Shown here piece by piece: positions 16,901-25,957 of a DNA stretch of 64,000 nucleotides. The notes under the pieces were generated by a model. That model was not told the DNA's origin, searched no databases, and worked only from the letters and a program-made list of their open reading frames with translations. Made by a program: the position numbers and the translations under genes. The stretch lies in assembly GCA_934454655.1 (NCBI GenBank), contig CAKSFK010000004.1, forward strand, positions 20,086-84,085, written 5' to 3'. This DNA is from an uncultured Eubacteriales bacterium (GTDB taxonomy: Bacteria > Bacillota > Clostridia > Oscillospirales > Acutalibacteraceae). Position 1 is the stretch's first letter; every line of letters starts with the position of its first letter.

Positions 16901-19319
16901 TGATAATGTTGAAGTTTCAATGCTCTTCAATAAGAGTGAGAAAAAAGGCGCTGCGTATATCGATTACGGTAACGGCGAGCACACAATAATTGTCGGTGAA
17001 GCAGGAGCGTCCATAAATATTTCGATGCCCCAAATGGGCGAAGGATACCGCTTTATGGGTTGGTACAGCGACGGTGATTACTCTAAGAAAATCACCGTCC
17101 CCACCACAATTGAAGAGAGCAAAGTAATATATGCGTTTGCACAGTGGGTTAATTATAGGCATATTGTAACTTTCGATGATATGCCCGACGACCTTATGAT
17201 ATCCGACTCAAAAAAGAAAATTTTTACAAGTTCAACCTGTTATTCAATAGGCACGGGCGTCGGAATTAACGGAACAAAGGCGTTGGTTCGTGTTAATCCG
17301 AAATCGTCGGACATGAAACCGACAAGCCTTAACGACGGAAAAGATTTCTACCGTTTAAAGAATAATGCACGCTATAAAATAACGATTCATTACTACTTGC
17401 CCGAAAAATCTACTGTACCTAAATTCGGCTTGTTGGTCGGCGGGTCAACCAGTTCGTGGAATGGCAGAGAAGTTATTTCCTCCAATATTTCCGGAGTCGG
17501 AACGCCCGGTGTTTGGCATGAGGTTTCATTCATTGCCAAAACCGGCAAGCTTTCGCAAAGATGCACTTATCTCACCGTCGCGGGAACTACAAGCAAGATG
17601 TATATAGATAATGTTGAAATATCACTGCTTGACGACGACGATGTTGTTCTTGAGTACAAAGTTCCCGCGTTATCGGAAACATCGTATGTTGTGGGCAAGG
17701 CGGGACAGCCTATCACAGGTGCTCCGACACCTGCGGCTACACGCAACTGGGCATTCGGCGGTTGGTTTGCCGACGATGCCTGCACGGTTCCGTTTAACGC
17801 TTCGGTTTTCCCGAGCGAGGATATGACTGTATACGGAAATATGATTCGCTCCAAGGTTATGACAACGGGCTTTGACAATTATCCGTTCCCAACGGAATTC
17901 GGCTCTATTGCTTTCGGCGCTTCGGTTATGGATATAATGCAGGGACGTTCTTCCGACGGCGACGGATACTGCGTAAGACTGGACAACAGAAAAGAAAGGC
18001 AGTCCATCGAAATTAAAAAGGTTGTTTTAAACCTTGACTCGGGCAGTATGGAATTGGAAAACAAAAAGCGCTATTTAATTGCATATGACCTGTTTGTGGA
18101 TACGCCGGCAGCGGGCTCCGTTAAGGTTAATTTCTTCACTTCCGGTAAGGAAAATATGTGGGACAGCGGAAAAGAAATGACGAAGCAGATAAGCTACAAT
18201 ATATCCGGCTGCGCGCAAAGGCAGTGGTTTACAGGGTATGCTGCAGGCGAGGTTGACGCGAAAAAAGGAAAGACAACTCTTAACTTTGCAATATCCGCTC
18301 CGCTTGAAAGCGTTATTTGCTTTGATAATATACGTGTTCAGGAAATTCCCGACGGTTACAACGCACTGATACTTTCAAACGGCTACGGAAACTCACCTAA
18401 GCCTTATATTGTAAAGAATGGCACAAAGGTGACGCTCCCGACCTCAATTTCGGGAATTCCGGCAGGCAAGCTAATCCTGGGTTGGATGACGGACGATTAT
18501 GTTGACTGCGACAAAACTTATACGGTCGCTAATGATACCGTGCTGCTTGCAAAAGTAACCTTATCGCACGCATTTGAAGATTTTGAAAACGCGGTCTACC
18601 CGCGCGGACTCGTTCAGATGGGCTATGATTATGACTGGGCGATATACAACGCTGCCGATAGCGGGCACAGTAAGGACGATGTTGTAAGCGGTACTCATTC
18701 GCTTCACAGGGTCGGCGACGAATACGGATTTAAGGCGTATTGCTTACAGCGTAACAATTCGTTCTCGGCAAACCAGACTTCACCAGGCGTTATGTTTACC
18801 GTTAAGATGAATGTTAAGGTTGAAAACCCTGTTCATAAGCTCGGAGCAATTGAGTTGGTAAACAGTGTATCGTTGCAGAATCCGTGGGATATATCGGGAG
18901 AAAAAATGCCAATAGCTGCAATTGCGGATATTGCGGACGGCAAATGGCACGAAATTTCATATACGTTCAAGGCGTCAAGTGAGCTGCTTACGGTTATCAC
19001 GCCGGGCAATCTCAGCATCTACATAGATGATATTACGCTTGGTTACGCGGGTAAAGACGCTGTTGCATCGGCTGATGTTGCGTTTGAAGAGTATATTCCC
19101 ATGAAGCTTAATAAGGACGGCACATACGGCGACGGTAACAAGTACTCCGTCGGTGAATTTAAACTGCACAAGCGTGAAACGGCGGCTGAAATCGACGCGT
19201 CGCTTTGGGAAAGCTATACAGGCTGGTTTATTGCGGCAATAGTATTAGGTTCCGCGGTTGTTGTCGGTGCGGTATTTGTAACCCTTGGAATTACCAAAAA
19301 GAAGAAGGGTGGAAAGTAA
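13929..19319 (+). CDS. Giant membrane-anchored surface protein of alternating InlB-type and carbohydrate-binding-like repeats
   Basis: A 1796-residue protein with an N-terminal transmembrane or uncleaved signal segment (about residues 11-35) and a C-terminal transmembrane helix followed by 'KKKKGG'. Between them seven InlB-type units ('FEGWYTDAGF', 'FAGWQDYNSG', 'FSGWFSDENC', 'FIGWFKDSQN', 'FMGWYSDGDY', 'FGGWFADDAC', 'ILGWMTDD') alternate with seven jelly-roll-like modules, five of which begin with 'TFDDMP' and share 'HTSGCYSL' and 'GKGINGS'; the last two have diverged. No catalytic motif is visible. It is probably a wall-spanning glycan-binding scaffold. The ATG at 13929 is preceded by GGAG at 13919-13922; an ATG at 13917 is less likely. 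It abuts the GH16 lipoprotein gene. Confidence 0.85.
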   Translation: MKRQKSELTKIISIICSIVIILVATIPAAVLIGGAVSGSSTIVFEAGEAYVAPISGTPGTKAELPANVAIVGKTFEGWYTDAGFTKPAGDNYKFPKADTVDTLYAKMVIENGTLVTFDDMPNELITNPGGKFHTSGCYSIAKNTGINGTAALKRDSYTSNEDQEKYTALNSGNDFLKLSANSVYKFSFNYYVEKTDTTPLYPCLLTSGDNHWNGYKRWLCTSLDGTRSDNNGVPGNAIDISETGVWKKVDFFVSTKNIDSGMNYAYIGFQGANKAVFYVDNIEVVRVAENKADTAVVFADYDFNGFSKTYVGTAGGVLTVEKPMRDGYEFAGWQDYNSGAVAAEPTAYISGITMLKALWTEKTGVTVTFDDMPSDLMKNTGSVYHTSGCFTLESGKGINNSTALKHSLPKNDANSDQLKPTVLNEGTEMLKAKSNTAYYVSLRYKVETATSNKIKLSVVTAGDSHWDSRVQLPNGGTEVDTTAANSEWKYVGFTFTTGSFNGKDNLFFATQYGNDGTVYFDDINVRKLFSLDENKGAVLANPLDGSETKVYVGTVGSAVNVENPAPRSGLSFSGWFSDENCTSAVAAPTVFEAGIRTLFAGWKNSNTKVITFDDMPADLMKNNGNIYHTSGCYSLVSGKGINGSIALKREIADDNGLKPTVLNDSDNFLNLESNTVYSVKFNYLVEKAAPLKTSIVTGNDSHWIGRREWPSGGITVDVSALNTWKTMEYVIETGELDVSTNAFFAMTGSKSTVYIDNIEITKLFEGTENKGALFVDYGNGKIDKIIGNVGDAVNVIAPDRSSEGMTFIGWFKDSQNTEKIDAPTSLAKGVTYIYAGWKAENSTVVTFDDMPADLMKNFGSTYHTSGCYSLAPGKGINGSVALKRQITGDEALKPTALNRGNNLLTLDPNTAYKIKFSYFIEKAGSELKTSIVTGGESHWSGRQEWPKGGTAVNLGTVGSWQTMEYIVMTGNLGSNNKAFFAMQGANSTVYIDNVEVSMLFNKSEKKGAAYIDYGNGEHTIIVGEAGASINISMPQMGEGYRFMGWYSDGDYSKKITVPTTIEESKVIYAFAQWVNYRHIVTFDDMPDDLMISDSKKKIFTSSTCYSIGTGVGINGTKALVRVNPKSSDMKPTSLNDGKDFYRLKNNARYKITIHYYLPEKSTVPKFGLLVGGSTSSWNGREVISSNISGVGTPGVWHEVSFIAKTGKLSQRCTYLTVAGTTSKMYIDNVEISLLDDDDVVLEYKVPALSETSYVVGKAGQPITGAPTPAATRNWAFGGWFADDACTVPFNASVFPSEDMTVYGNMIRSKVMTTGFDNYPFPTEFGSIAFGASVMDIMQGRSSDGDGYCVRLDNRKERQSIEIKKVVLNLDSGSMELENKKRYLIAYDLFVDTPAAGSVKVNFFTSGKENMWDSGKEMTKQISYNISGCAQRQWFTGYAAGEVDAKKGKTTLNFAISAPLESVICFDNIRVQEIPDGYNALILSNGYGNSPKPYIVKNGTKVTLPTSISGIPAGKLILGWMTDDYVDCDKTYTVANDTVLLAKVTLSHAFEDFENAVYPRGLVQMGYDYDWAIYNAADSGHSKDDVVSGTHSLHRVGDEYGFKAYCLQRNNSFSANQTSPGVMFTVKMNVKVENPVHKLGAIELVNSVSLQNPWDISGEKMPIAAIADIADGKWHEISYTFKASSELLTVITPGNLSIYIDDITLGYAGKDAVASADVAFEEYIPMKLNKDGTYGDGNKYSVGEFKLHKRETAAEIDASLWESYTGWFIAAIVLGSAVVVGAVFVTLGITKKKKGGK
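14155..19050 (+). repeat. Seven coding repeats of about 700-755 bases
   Basis: Repeat modules start near 14271, 15026, 15752, 16461, 17164, 17856 and 18567, giving a period of about 700 to 755 bases (around 235-250 codons). Units 2 to 4 are the most alike, units 6 and 7 the least. The array could change length by recombination and is a place where short-read assemblies may be wrong. Confidence 0.8.
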
Positions 19320-21065
19320 ATGAACTGCGTAAAAATTAGATCAATAATAGCTCTTTTAATGGCAATGGTGCTGTTCCTTTCCGCTTGCGGAAAGGGAACG
19401 GCAAAGGTTAATGCAACCCTCACCGAGGACGATATTATAGGTGATGACGGACGCTTTCTTTATAAAGTTATTTGTGCCGCCGACACACCTAAAGCGGGCG
19501 TAGAGGAAAGCGGGAATCTGCAAAAGCAGATTTCCGAATCCTTTGATATTAGCGTACGCCGCGGTGACGATAAGCTTACTAAGGATGACGGCGGATATGA
19601 AATACTTATAGGCGCTACAAACCGTAAGGAAAGCGAAGAGGCTTTAAATAAGCTTAAGAAAAACCGCAAAACTAATAAAGATGACTGGATTATAACGGTA
19701 ATTGACAAGAAAATATGTATTGCTGCGGTTGATGACGTTTGGCTGCCGAAGGCAATAAGGTATTTTACTGAAACCTTTACATATAATCTCAAGGATTTTT
19801 CAAAGCTTAGAAAAGGTTTCACATATTTATTTGAAGCAAAGTTCCCGGGTAAAGGTATGACCATAGGCGGCGTTTCGGCTGAGAATTATATCTTTGTCGC
19901 CTCTAAAGAAAAGAGCCGCGTTTGGGCCATACATATGGAGGAACTGGCTTTGAATATGCAGAACGATTACGGCTATACCACCGGAATTTTCAAGGACACT
20001 CTTAAAGCCGAGCAGGAATATGAAATACTTGTTGGTGATACAAATCGTCTAAAGCAGGAAAAACTGCCCGAAAAGGAGTTTAAAATAACTCTTGACGGCA
20101 AAAAGCTTTTAATAAACGGAGGTAGTAACGAGGCTATTGCAGCAGCGTTCAGATACCTTATTTCATTGCAGGAAAAAAGCATTGAAGAGGGTAAAGTATT
20201 TGCAATTGATACAGGCTTTGCATATTCGGGTAAGGTTGAGGGAAATACCGGTTACCATATGGCATGGAATGATGAGTTTAACGGAAACAAACTTGATCGC
20301 ACCATTTGGCGAAACTATAACAGCGAAAAGGGTGACGCCACCGGAGAGACCAGTATGGGCGGCATTCTTTACAAACCCGATACGCGTGATTGCTATGTGG
20401 AAAACGGGGATTTTGTTCTTCCGGTTTTCAGGCTTAACCATACCGATTTCCAACAGGCGGGAACAAACACTGCAGATACTCTGGCAGCCCGCTACGGAAT
20501 TATTGAAATAAGAGCTAAGGTTGCGCCTGAACCGATAGCCACGGAATTTTGGACAGGTTTTCCTAATTTCAAACTTGACAGCAATGGAAAGCGTTCAAGT
20601 TTTCCGGATTTTGGATTGCCTTCTATGGAATTGGATATTATCGAAAATTTCAGCAGTGTTAAGAGTTATGCTACAAATGTTCACGGTTGGTGGAACGGGG
20701 GACATGTTTCACTTGACGGTTCAAAGTACGCAAAAGCAAAAAAATATGCATGGACAGAAGACGGAGATATGTCACAGGATTACCATATTTACGGTGTTGA
20801 GTGGACTCCGGACAAAATTGATTTCACATTTGACGGGGATGTCTTCTTCTCTTACGATGTAGCAGAAAACAATGCTGATTGGACGCGTGGACCGGTGCGT
20901 ATGCAAATAGGTGTTTCGTATGCGTCTGTTGCGTACGGACAGCAGTATATACCGGACGACGCTCCCGCAAGGGCAGAGGCGCGTATTGACTACTGGCGCA
21001 TATATCAGAATGACGAATATGATAACATTATGTGGGTTTCTCCGCTTCCGTCACAGTTAGATTAA
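19320..21065 (+). CDS. GH16 family glucanase lipoprotein with two N-terminal accessory domains
   Basis: A 581-residue surface enzyme. The lipobox 'LSAC' gives C23. Two related accessory domains follow (about residues 38-165 and 180-300), marked by 'YEILIGATNRKES' and 'YEILVGDTNRLKQ' and ending in a small alpha/beta fold; the same domain type stands before GH16 in the split protein upstream. The GH16 domain (about 315-575) starts 'YHMAWNDEFNGNKLD' and has the catalytic 'ELDIIE' near residue 436. It should cut beta-glucan at the membrane surface. The start abuts the stop of the giant protein, with only a weak GGGTGG site, so translation is probably coupled. Function of the accessory domains is unknown. 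Confidence 0.9.
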   Translation: MNCVKIRSIIALLMAMVLFLSACGKGTAKVNATLTEDDIIGDDGRFLYKVICAADTPKAGVEESGNLQKQISESFDISVRRGDDKLTKDDGGYEILIGATNRKESEEALNKLKKNRKTNKDDWIITVIDKKICIAAVDDVWLPKAIRYFTETFTYNLKDFSKLRKGFTYLFEAKFPGKGMTIGGVSAENYIFVASKEKSRVWAIHMEELALNMQNDYGYTTGIFKDTLKAEQEYEILVGDTNRLKQEKLPEKEFKITLDGKKLLINGGSNEAIAAAFRYLISLQEKSIEEGKVFAIDTGFAYSGKVEGNTGYHMAWNDEFNGNKLDRTIWRNYNSEKGDATGETSMGGILYKPDTRDCYVENGDFVLPVFRLNHTDFQQAGTNTADTLAARYGIIEIRAKVAPEPIATEFWTGFPNFKLDSNGKRSSFPDFGLPSMELDIIENFSSVKSYATNVHGWWNGGHVSLDGSKYAKAKKYAWTEDGDMSQDYHIYGVEWTPDKIDFTFDGDVFFSYDVAENNADWTRGPVRMQIGVSYASVAYGQQYIPDDAPARAEARIDYWRIYQNDEYDNIMWVSPLPSQLD

Positions 21066-21075
21066 GGGTGTTTGT

Positions 21076-22191
21076 ATGAAAAAAATTGATAATTTTCAAA
21101 AGGGAATGGGTATTGGCGGCTGGCTTACAAACTATAAGCGTTTCACTGTCTTAAAGAAAGAGTGGCGTATGCCTATAACCGTCGGTGATATGGAGCATTT
21201 TGCGACATACATTACTGCGTGGGACGCAGAGAACATTAAAAATATGGGAATGGACCATGTACGCATAGGATTCGACCAGATCGTAATGGAGTATTACGAT
21301 AAGCCCTATTGTTACCGTGAAGAAACATTCGGGTACCTCGAGAATTTTGTTAACGAGTGTGAAAAGCGCGGGCTTCGTGTGGTTCTTAATATGCACAAGG
21401 CAATAGGAAACTATTGTGATATCAGCGAGGATGTCTCACTGTTCGATTCTGAGGAGCTTCAAAAGCGTTTTATAGCGCTGTGGGTTGAAATGGAAAGGCG
21501 TTATGCAGATCATCCGGATGTTGTATTTGAGCTGTTAAACGAAGTTCGGGATATTAATCCCGAACTTTGGAACAAATTGGCAAGGGAAACTGTTAAGGCT
21601 ATTCGGGAAATAAACCCAAATCGGTATATAATAGTTGGTACCACTTGTTGGAACAGCCACGCAAGGCTTCCCGATTTATATGTATGGCAGGACGATGACC
21701 GCGTTATATATACATTCCATGTGTATGGGCCACACGAATTTACGCATCAGCGCGGCCTTTTACAGAAAGAGTATCATTACTATAACCGCGTAATGCCGTA
21801 TCCCGCAACAACAAAGGAAGATATGGAACGCTATGATGGTTTTGTAAGACTTATCAGAAACGATGAGAACGCAAAGGCTTATCCCGGTGTTGAGGCAATT
21901 GACTATGAATGGATAAAAACACAGCTTGAACCGGCAAGACAATTTACGCTTGACAATCCCGATAAGATCTTATGGCTCGGTGAGTTCGGTACGATACGTC
22001 ATTGCCCGATAGAATACCGTGAAAACTATATGCGCGATCTAATAAGGTTTGCTAAGGAAAACGATATGCCGTACTGCGTGTGGAATTATCTCAGTACTCC
22101 TTATGACGGAAACCGTTTCAGCCTTGTGGACGACGACAACCGAAAGATCGTCAGTGAGGAAATGTTGAAAATTATTAACGGACAAATTTGA
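21076..22191 (+). CDS. GH5 family glycoside hydrolase (endoglucanase or exo-glucanase type), cytoplasmic
   Basis: A 371-residue (beta/alpha)8 hydrolase. The general acid/base is E156 in 'LLNEV' and the nucleophile E303 in 'LGEFGT'; 'HVRIGFD', 'NMHKA' and 'FHVYGPHEFTHQ' supply other active-site residues typical of GH5. There is no signal peptide, so it probably acts on imported oligosaccharides. GH5 covers beta-1,4-glucanases, mannanases and exo-beta-1,3-glucanases; the sequence alone does not choose, though the GH16 neighbours favour a beta-glucan. It follows the GH16 lipoprotein by 10 bases with AGGGTG as a weak ribosome site, and is followed by a transporter gene after one base. Confidence 0.88.
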   Translation: MKKIDNFQKGMGIGGWLTNYKRFTVLKKEWRMPITVGDMEHFATYITAWDAENIKNMGMDHVRIGFDQIVMEYYDKPYCYREETFGYLENFVNECEKRGLRVVLNMHKAIGNYCDISEDVSLFDSEELQKRFIALWVEMERRYADHPDVVFELLNEVRDINPELWNKLARETVKAIREINPNRYIIVGTTCWNSHARLPDLYVWQDDDRVIYTFHVYGPHEFTHQRGLLQKEYHYYNRVMPYPATTKEDMERYDGFVRLIRNDENAKAYPGVEAIDYEWIKTQLEPARQFTLDNPDKILWLGEFGTIRHCPIEYRENYMRDLIRFAKENDMPYCVWNYLSTPYDGNRFSLVDDDNRKIVSEEMLKIINGQI

Positions 22192-22192
22192 A

Positions 22193-23065
22193 ATGAATTA
22201 TCTACTACTTATTATTTCAGTGGCATGCGGAGTCGCTAAAAATCTTATTTCCAAGTCTGGAAACGATAAATTTTCCTGGCCGGATGGGATGCTGTTCAGC
22301 AATATTATTACCGCGCTTCTGGCAATTGTCATCTTTATGTCAGGCAAAACAAATTTCTCGGCTATGATGTCCCCGGGAATTATTGTGCAGGCATTCGTGC
22401 TGGGAGCCTGCACAATGCTTTCCCAGATGCTACATATAATTGCCGTGAAAAACGGTTCGGTTTCAGTGTGCTCATTAATATATTCCTGCGGCTTTGTGAT
22501 CCCCACGATATTCGGGATCGCCGCATTCGGGGATTATGTGAGTGTTACCGCAATAATAGGAATAATAATGCTCATGGCGGGAATATACGCCGTTTCAAAG
22601 CCGGACAGCGGCGGCAGCAACGGAAAAAAATGGTTGATACCGGCATTTCTGGCAATGTTGAGTTCGGGAATGGTCGGTATTATTCAAAAACTATATCGGC
22701 ATATATATCCTGAATGCGGGCTGAACGAGTTTCTGGTTCTCTCATTCGGATTTATGCTTGTGATGTCGCTTGTATTAAAACTGGCACTGAGAAAACCGTG
22801 TGAAAAAGAAAAGGTTGAAAAAAACGGAAAGTATTGGATGTCTATGATGATACTTGCCGTCAGTGTGGTTGCGGCAAACAAACTTAATCTTTACCTTTCG
22901 GGAGTTATGAGCAGCAGTATTTTCTATCCGTGTGTTAACGGCGGGTGCATTGTTGCAACGGCTCTCAGTTCACGCGTGCTTTTTCGGGAAAAACTCACTT
23001 TGCTTCAATGGGTGGGCATTGTCGGCAGTGTAATTGCGATAATACTTATTGTGTTACATTTTTAA
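22193..23065 (+). CDS. DMT superfamily (EamA-type) transporter
   Basis: A 290-residue integral membrane protein with about ten hydrophobic helices arranged as two five-helix halves. The first half ends near 'GIIMLMAGIYAVSK', the second near 'LLQWVGIVGSVIAIILIVL', the pattern of EamA drug/metabolite exporters. These proteins move small solutes such as amino acids, nucleotides or sugars. It is embedded in the glucan operon one base after the GH5 gene, so it may export or import a breakdown product; the substrate is unknown. The ribosome site is weak, consistent with coupled translation. Confidence 0.83.
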   Translation: MNYLLLIISVACGVAKNLISKSGNDKFSWPDGMLFSNIITALLAIVIFMSGKTNFSAMMSPGIIVQAFVLGACTMLSQMLHIIAVKNGSVSVCSLIYSCGFVIPTIFGIAAFGDYVSVTAIIGIIMLMAGIYAVSKPDSGGSNGKKWLIPAFLAMLSSGMVGIIQKLYRHIYPECGLNEFLVLSFGFMLVMSLVLKLALRKPCEKEKVEKNGKYWMSMMILAVSVVAANKLNLYLSGVMSSSIFYPCVNGGCIVATALSSRVLFREKLTLLQWVGIVGSVIAIILIVLHF

Positions 23066-23107
23066 ACCGATTTTCGGAAATACATTTTAATTGGTGTGGT
23101 GCTATAT

Positions 23108-25942
23108 ATGAAACTGAAAATATTACGGTTTATTTCCGTATCGGCTGCATTACTGGTTGCTTTCAGCGTTTTTTTGCAGGGCTTTGCCTGTTTTGCCGAC
23201 AGCGCTGCCGGAACTTCGGAAAGTTATGAAACATACAAATCAAAAACGGGGGACAATACCCCGGCGGCAAAGGAGATTAGCTTTGCGGCAACCGAATATG
23301 CAAGTATAGGCGGGGGAACTGCTGTTTCCGATGAATACGGGGCATTGGTAATACCCGAAAACGGCTCTGCCGGATGGGTTGTCACTGTCGAGGAAACTGC
23401 GCTTTACCGCATAGGATTCGAGTATATCGTTCCGGAGAGTGGAAGCAGGGATTTTGAATTTTTATTTAAAATAGACGGAAATACGCCGTTTTCGGGACTT
23501 CAGACCGCTTCTCTTACCCGATTTTACAAAAACTCATATGATACCCCACACAAAGACGAGCAGGGTAATGAGTATGCGCCTACGCAAATACCGTACGACG
23601 GTTTTATGAAACGTTGTTTGCACGATAGCATCGGCTCGGAAACAAAGGATTATGAATTTTTACTGACACAAGGGAAACATACCTTTTCTTTTGAAAACGC
23701 AAATCAGCAGATTATTGTAAAGACTGTGTTTCTGGCTTCTCCCGAGCGCGCCGCGTCTTATAATGAGGTTAAAGCAGGCATAAAGTCAGCAAACTATGAG
23801 GGAGAACCGATCGTTTTGGAGGGCGAGGACGCGTATTTGAAAACATCGCACTCGCTGACCGCAAAGGCGGACAACGGTTCAAACAGGGTCACTCCCGCAA
23901 GCGCCTCTATTTCAAAACTTAATTATATCGGCGGAACCACCTGGAAACATCCGGGTGAAGAAGCATTTTGGAAATTCACAGCTCCGAAGGACGGATTTTA
24001 CAAGGTTGGGTTTAGCTTTAAACAAAGCGGTATTGTCAACGGTTGGTCGTACAGAAAACTTAAAATTGACGGTGAAGTTCCGTTTGCAGAGGCGGAGAAC
24101 GTCCGCTTCGGATATAAGACAGACTGGCAGTTTAAGGAATTCGGGGACGACAACGGGGAATATTTGATTTATTTGTCGGCGGGGGAGCATATACTTTCGC
24201 TTGAGGCAACCCTCGGTGAAACGACTGAACTTTATAACGAGCTTAACACCCTTATTCTTGACATAGGCTCTTTATATCTTGATATTGTAATGATAACCGG
24301 AGAAAAGCCGGACGCCAACAGGGATTATGACCTGTTCAAACAAATAGACGGATTTAACGAAACGTTGGATTCCTTTAATAAACGGCTTACCGCTCTTGCA
24401 GAGGGAATAGAAAAAACCGCCGGCAACGACGGAAATCAGTACAGTGCGTCGGTTAAAAATATGCTCAGAGTCGTAAAGGAAATGCAGAAAAATCCGTATA
24501 CGGCACAGAATTACCTGACCGATTACTATAATCAGTATTCAAGCCTCGGCTCGCTGCTTTCGGATATGACCGCAATGCCGCTTTACCTTGATCAGATTAG
24601 AATTGCGGCACCGGGCGCTGATTTCGGAGAAAAAAAGAGCGGTTGGCTTAAAAGTGCGCTGTTCGGAGTGAAGAGGTTTTGCGCGTCATTTACTAACGAT
24701 TACAGCAGCACCGATAAAAACAGCGACAGCAGTAACAGCATTAAAATATGGTGTAACTGGGGCAGAGATCAGGCAATGGTGCTGAGCAATTTAATAAGCG
24801 AATCTTTTACCGACAAGACAGGAATCAAGGTTAATTTGGAGCTCACAAACGCAAGTCTTATAAAGGGCGTTTTGTCGGACACTCAGCCAGATTTATCACT
24901 GCAAATGTCGCGTACCGAGCCGGTCAACCTTGCAATGCGCGATGCGCTTTACGACCTTACAAAATTTGACGATTATTCCGAGGTTGCAAAAAGATTCGGA
25001 AAAACGGCTTCTATACCTTATGAGTATAAAAACGGCATATACGCACTGCCCGATACTCAAAGCTTTTACCTTATGTTTTACAGAGATGACATTTTTAATG
25101 AACTGGGACTAGAGGTTCCGAACACCTGGGATGAATTTCTGGATGTTTCCGCAAAAATACAGCGCAATAATATGACCGTTTATCTGCCATACACACAGAT
25201 AACGGCGACCACAACGGTTAACACCGGCGTCGGGGGACTTAATTTGTTTGCGGGAATATTGCAGCAGTACGGTTCGGGGTTATACAATTCGGACAAGACC
25301 GCCTGCGTACTTGATCAACCGGTTGCACTTTCCGCTTTCAGGTTTTGGACTCAGATGTATACCAAATATAAAATTCCTACAACGCAGAGCTTTTATAACC
25401 GCTTTAAGGTTGGCACCTGCCCGCTCGGAATAGAAGTGTACACACAGTACACACAAATTGAGCAGGCGGCGCACGAAATAAACGGAAGATGGGGAATTGC
25501 ACTTGTTCCGGGCAAAAAGAATGAGGACGGAACAATTAACCGTGCGGTTGCGGGCTCCGGTTCGGGATGCGCCATCCTTGAAAAATCCACCCATAAAGAA
25601 GAGGCATGGGAATTTCTTAAATGGTGGACATCTCCCGATACCCAGCTTGCCTATAACAACGGCGTTGAATCAATATTGGGAACCATTTCACGAACAACAA
25701 CCGCAACACTGGAGGCTTTTGAGAGAATGTCTTGGGAAAGAGAAGATCTTGAAATACTTAAGGAACAGCGCGCGCAGATCGTTGAAATTCCGGAAGTTCC
25801 GGGAAGCTATTACCTTTCAAGGGCTGTGGATCAGGCATATTGGTCGGTTGTTAACGGCGACTCCAACGAGAAAGATGCTCTTGTTAAATGGAGCAAAATT
25901 GCAAACAACGAAATTGACCGCAAAATAAAGCAGTACAGTTAA
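23108..25942 (+). CDS. Extracellular solute-binding protein with a long N-terminal carbohydrate-binding-like region
   Basis: A 944-residue secreted protein. A signal peptide (about residues 1-32, ending 'FACFADSA') is followed by two similar beta-rich domains to about residue 400 ('LYRIGFEYIVPESGSRDFEFLF' and 'FYKVGFSFKQSG', both describing a module that packs against a ligand), then a helical linker, then a type 1 solute-binding domain from about residue 490 ('IKIWCNWGRDQA', 'FYLMFYRDDIFNELGLEVP', 'WEFLKWWTS'). It is twice the usual size. No clear lipobox is visible. It sits first in a block with two permease genes and probably feeds them. ATG 23108 is preferred to a GTG at 23096. Confidence 0.88.
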   Translation: MKLKILRFISVSAALLVAFSVFLQGFACFADSAAGTSESYETYKSKTGDNTPAAKEISFAATEYASIGGGTAVSDEYGALVIPENGSAGWVVTVEETALYRIGFEYIVPESGSRDFEFLFKIDGNTPFSGLQTASLTRFYKNSYDTPHKDEQGNEYAPTQIPYDGFMKRCLHDSIGSETKDYEFLLTQGKHTFSFENANQQIIVKTVFLASPERAASYNEVKAGIKSANYEGEPIVLEGEDAYLKTSHSLTAKADNGSNRVTPASASISKLNYIGGTTWKHPGEEAFWKFTAPKDGFYKVGFSFKQSGIVNGWSYRKLKIDGEVPFAEAENVRFGYKTDWQFKEFGDDNGEYLIYLSAGEHILSLEATLGETTELYNELNTLILDIGSLYLDIVMITGEKPDANRDYDLFKQIDGFNETLDSFNKRLTALAEGIEKTAGNDGNQYSASVKNMLRVVKEMQKNPYTAQNYLTDYYNQYSSLGSLLSDMTAMPLYLDQIRIAAPGADFGEKKSGWLKSALFGVKRFCASFTNDYSSTDKNSDSSNSIKIWCNWGRDQAMVLSNLISESFTDKTGIKVNLELTNASLIKGVLSDTQPDLSLQMSRTEPVNLAMRDALYDLTKFDDYSEVAKRFGKTASIPYEYKNGIYALPDTQSFYLMFYRDDIFNELGLEVPNTWDEFLDVSAKIQRNNMTVYLPYTQITATTTVNTGVGGLNLFAGILQQYGSGLYNSDKTACVLDQPVALSAFRFWTQMYTKYKIPTTQSFYNRFKVGTCPLGIEVYTQYTQIEQAAHEINGRWGIALVPGKKNEDGTINRAVAGSGSGCAILEKSTHKEEAWEFLKWWTSPDTQLAYNNGVESILGTISRTTTATLEAFERMSWEREDLEILKEQRAQIVEIPEVPGSYYLSRAVDQAYWSVVNGDSNEKDALVKWSKIANNEIDRKIKQYS

Positions 25943-25957
25943 AGGGGAGAATTTGTT

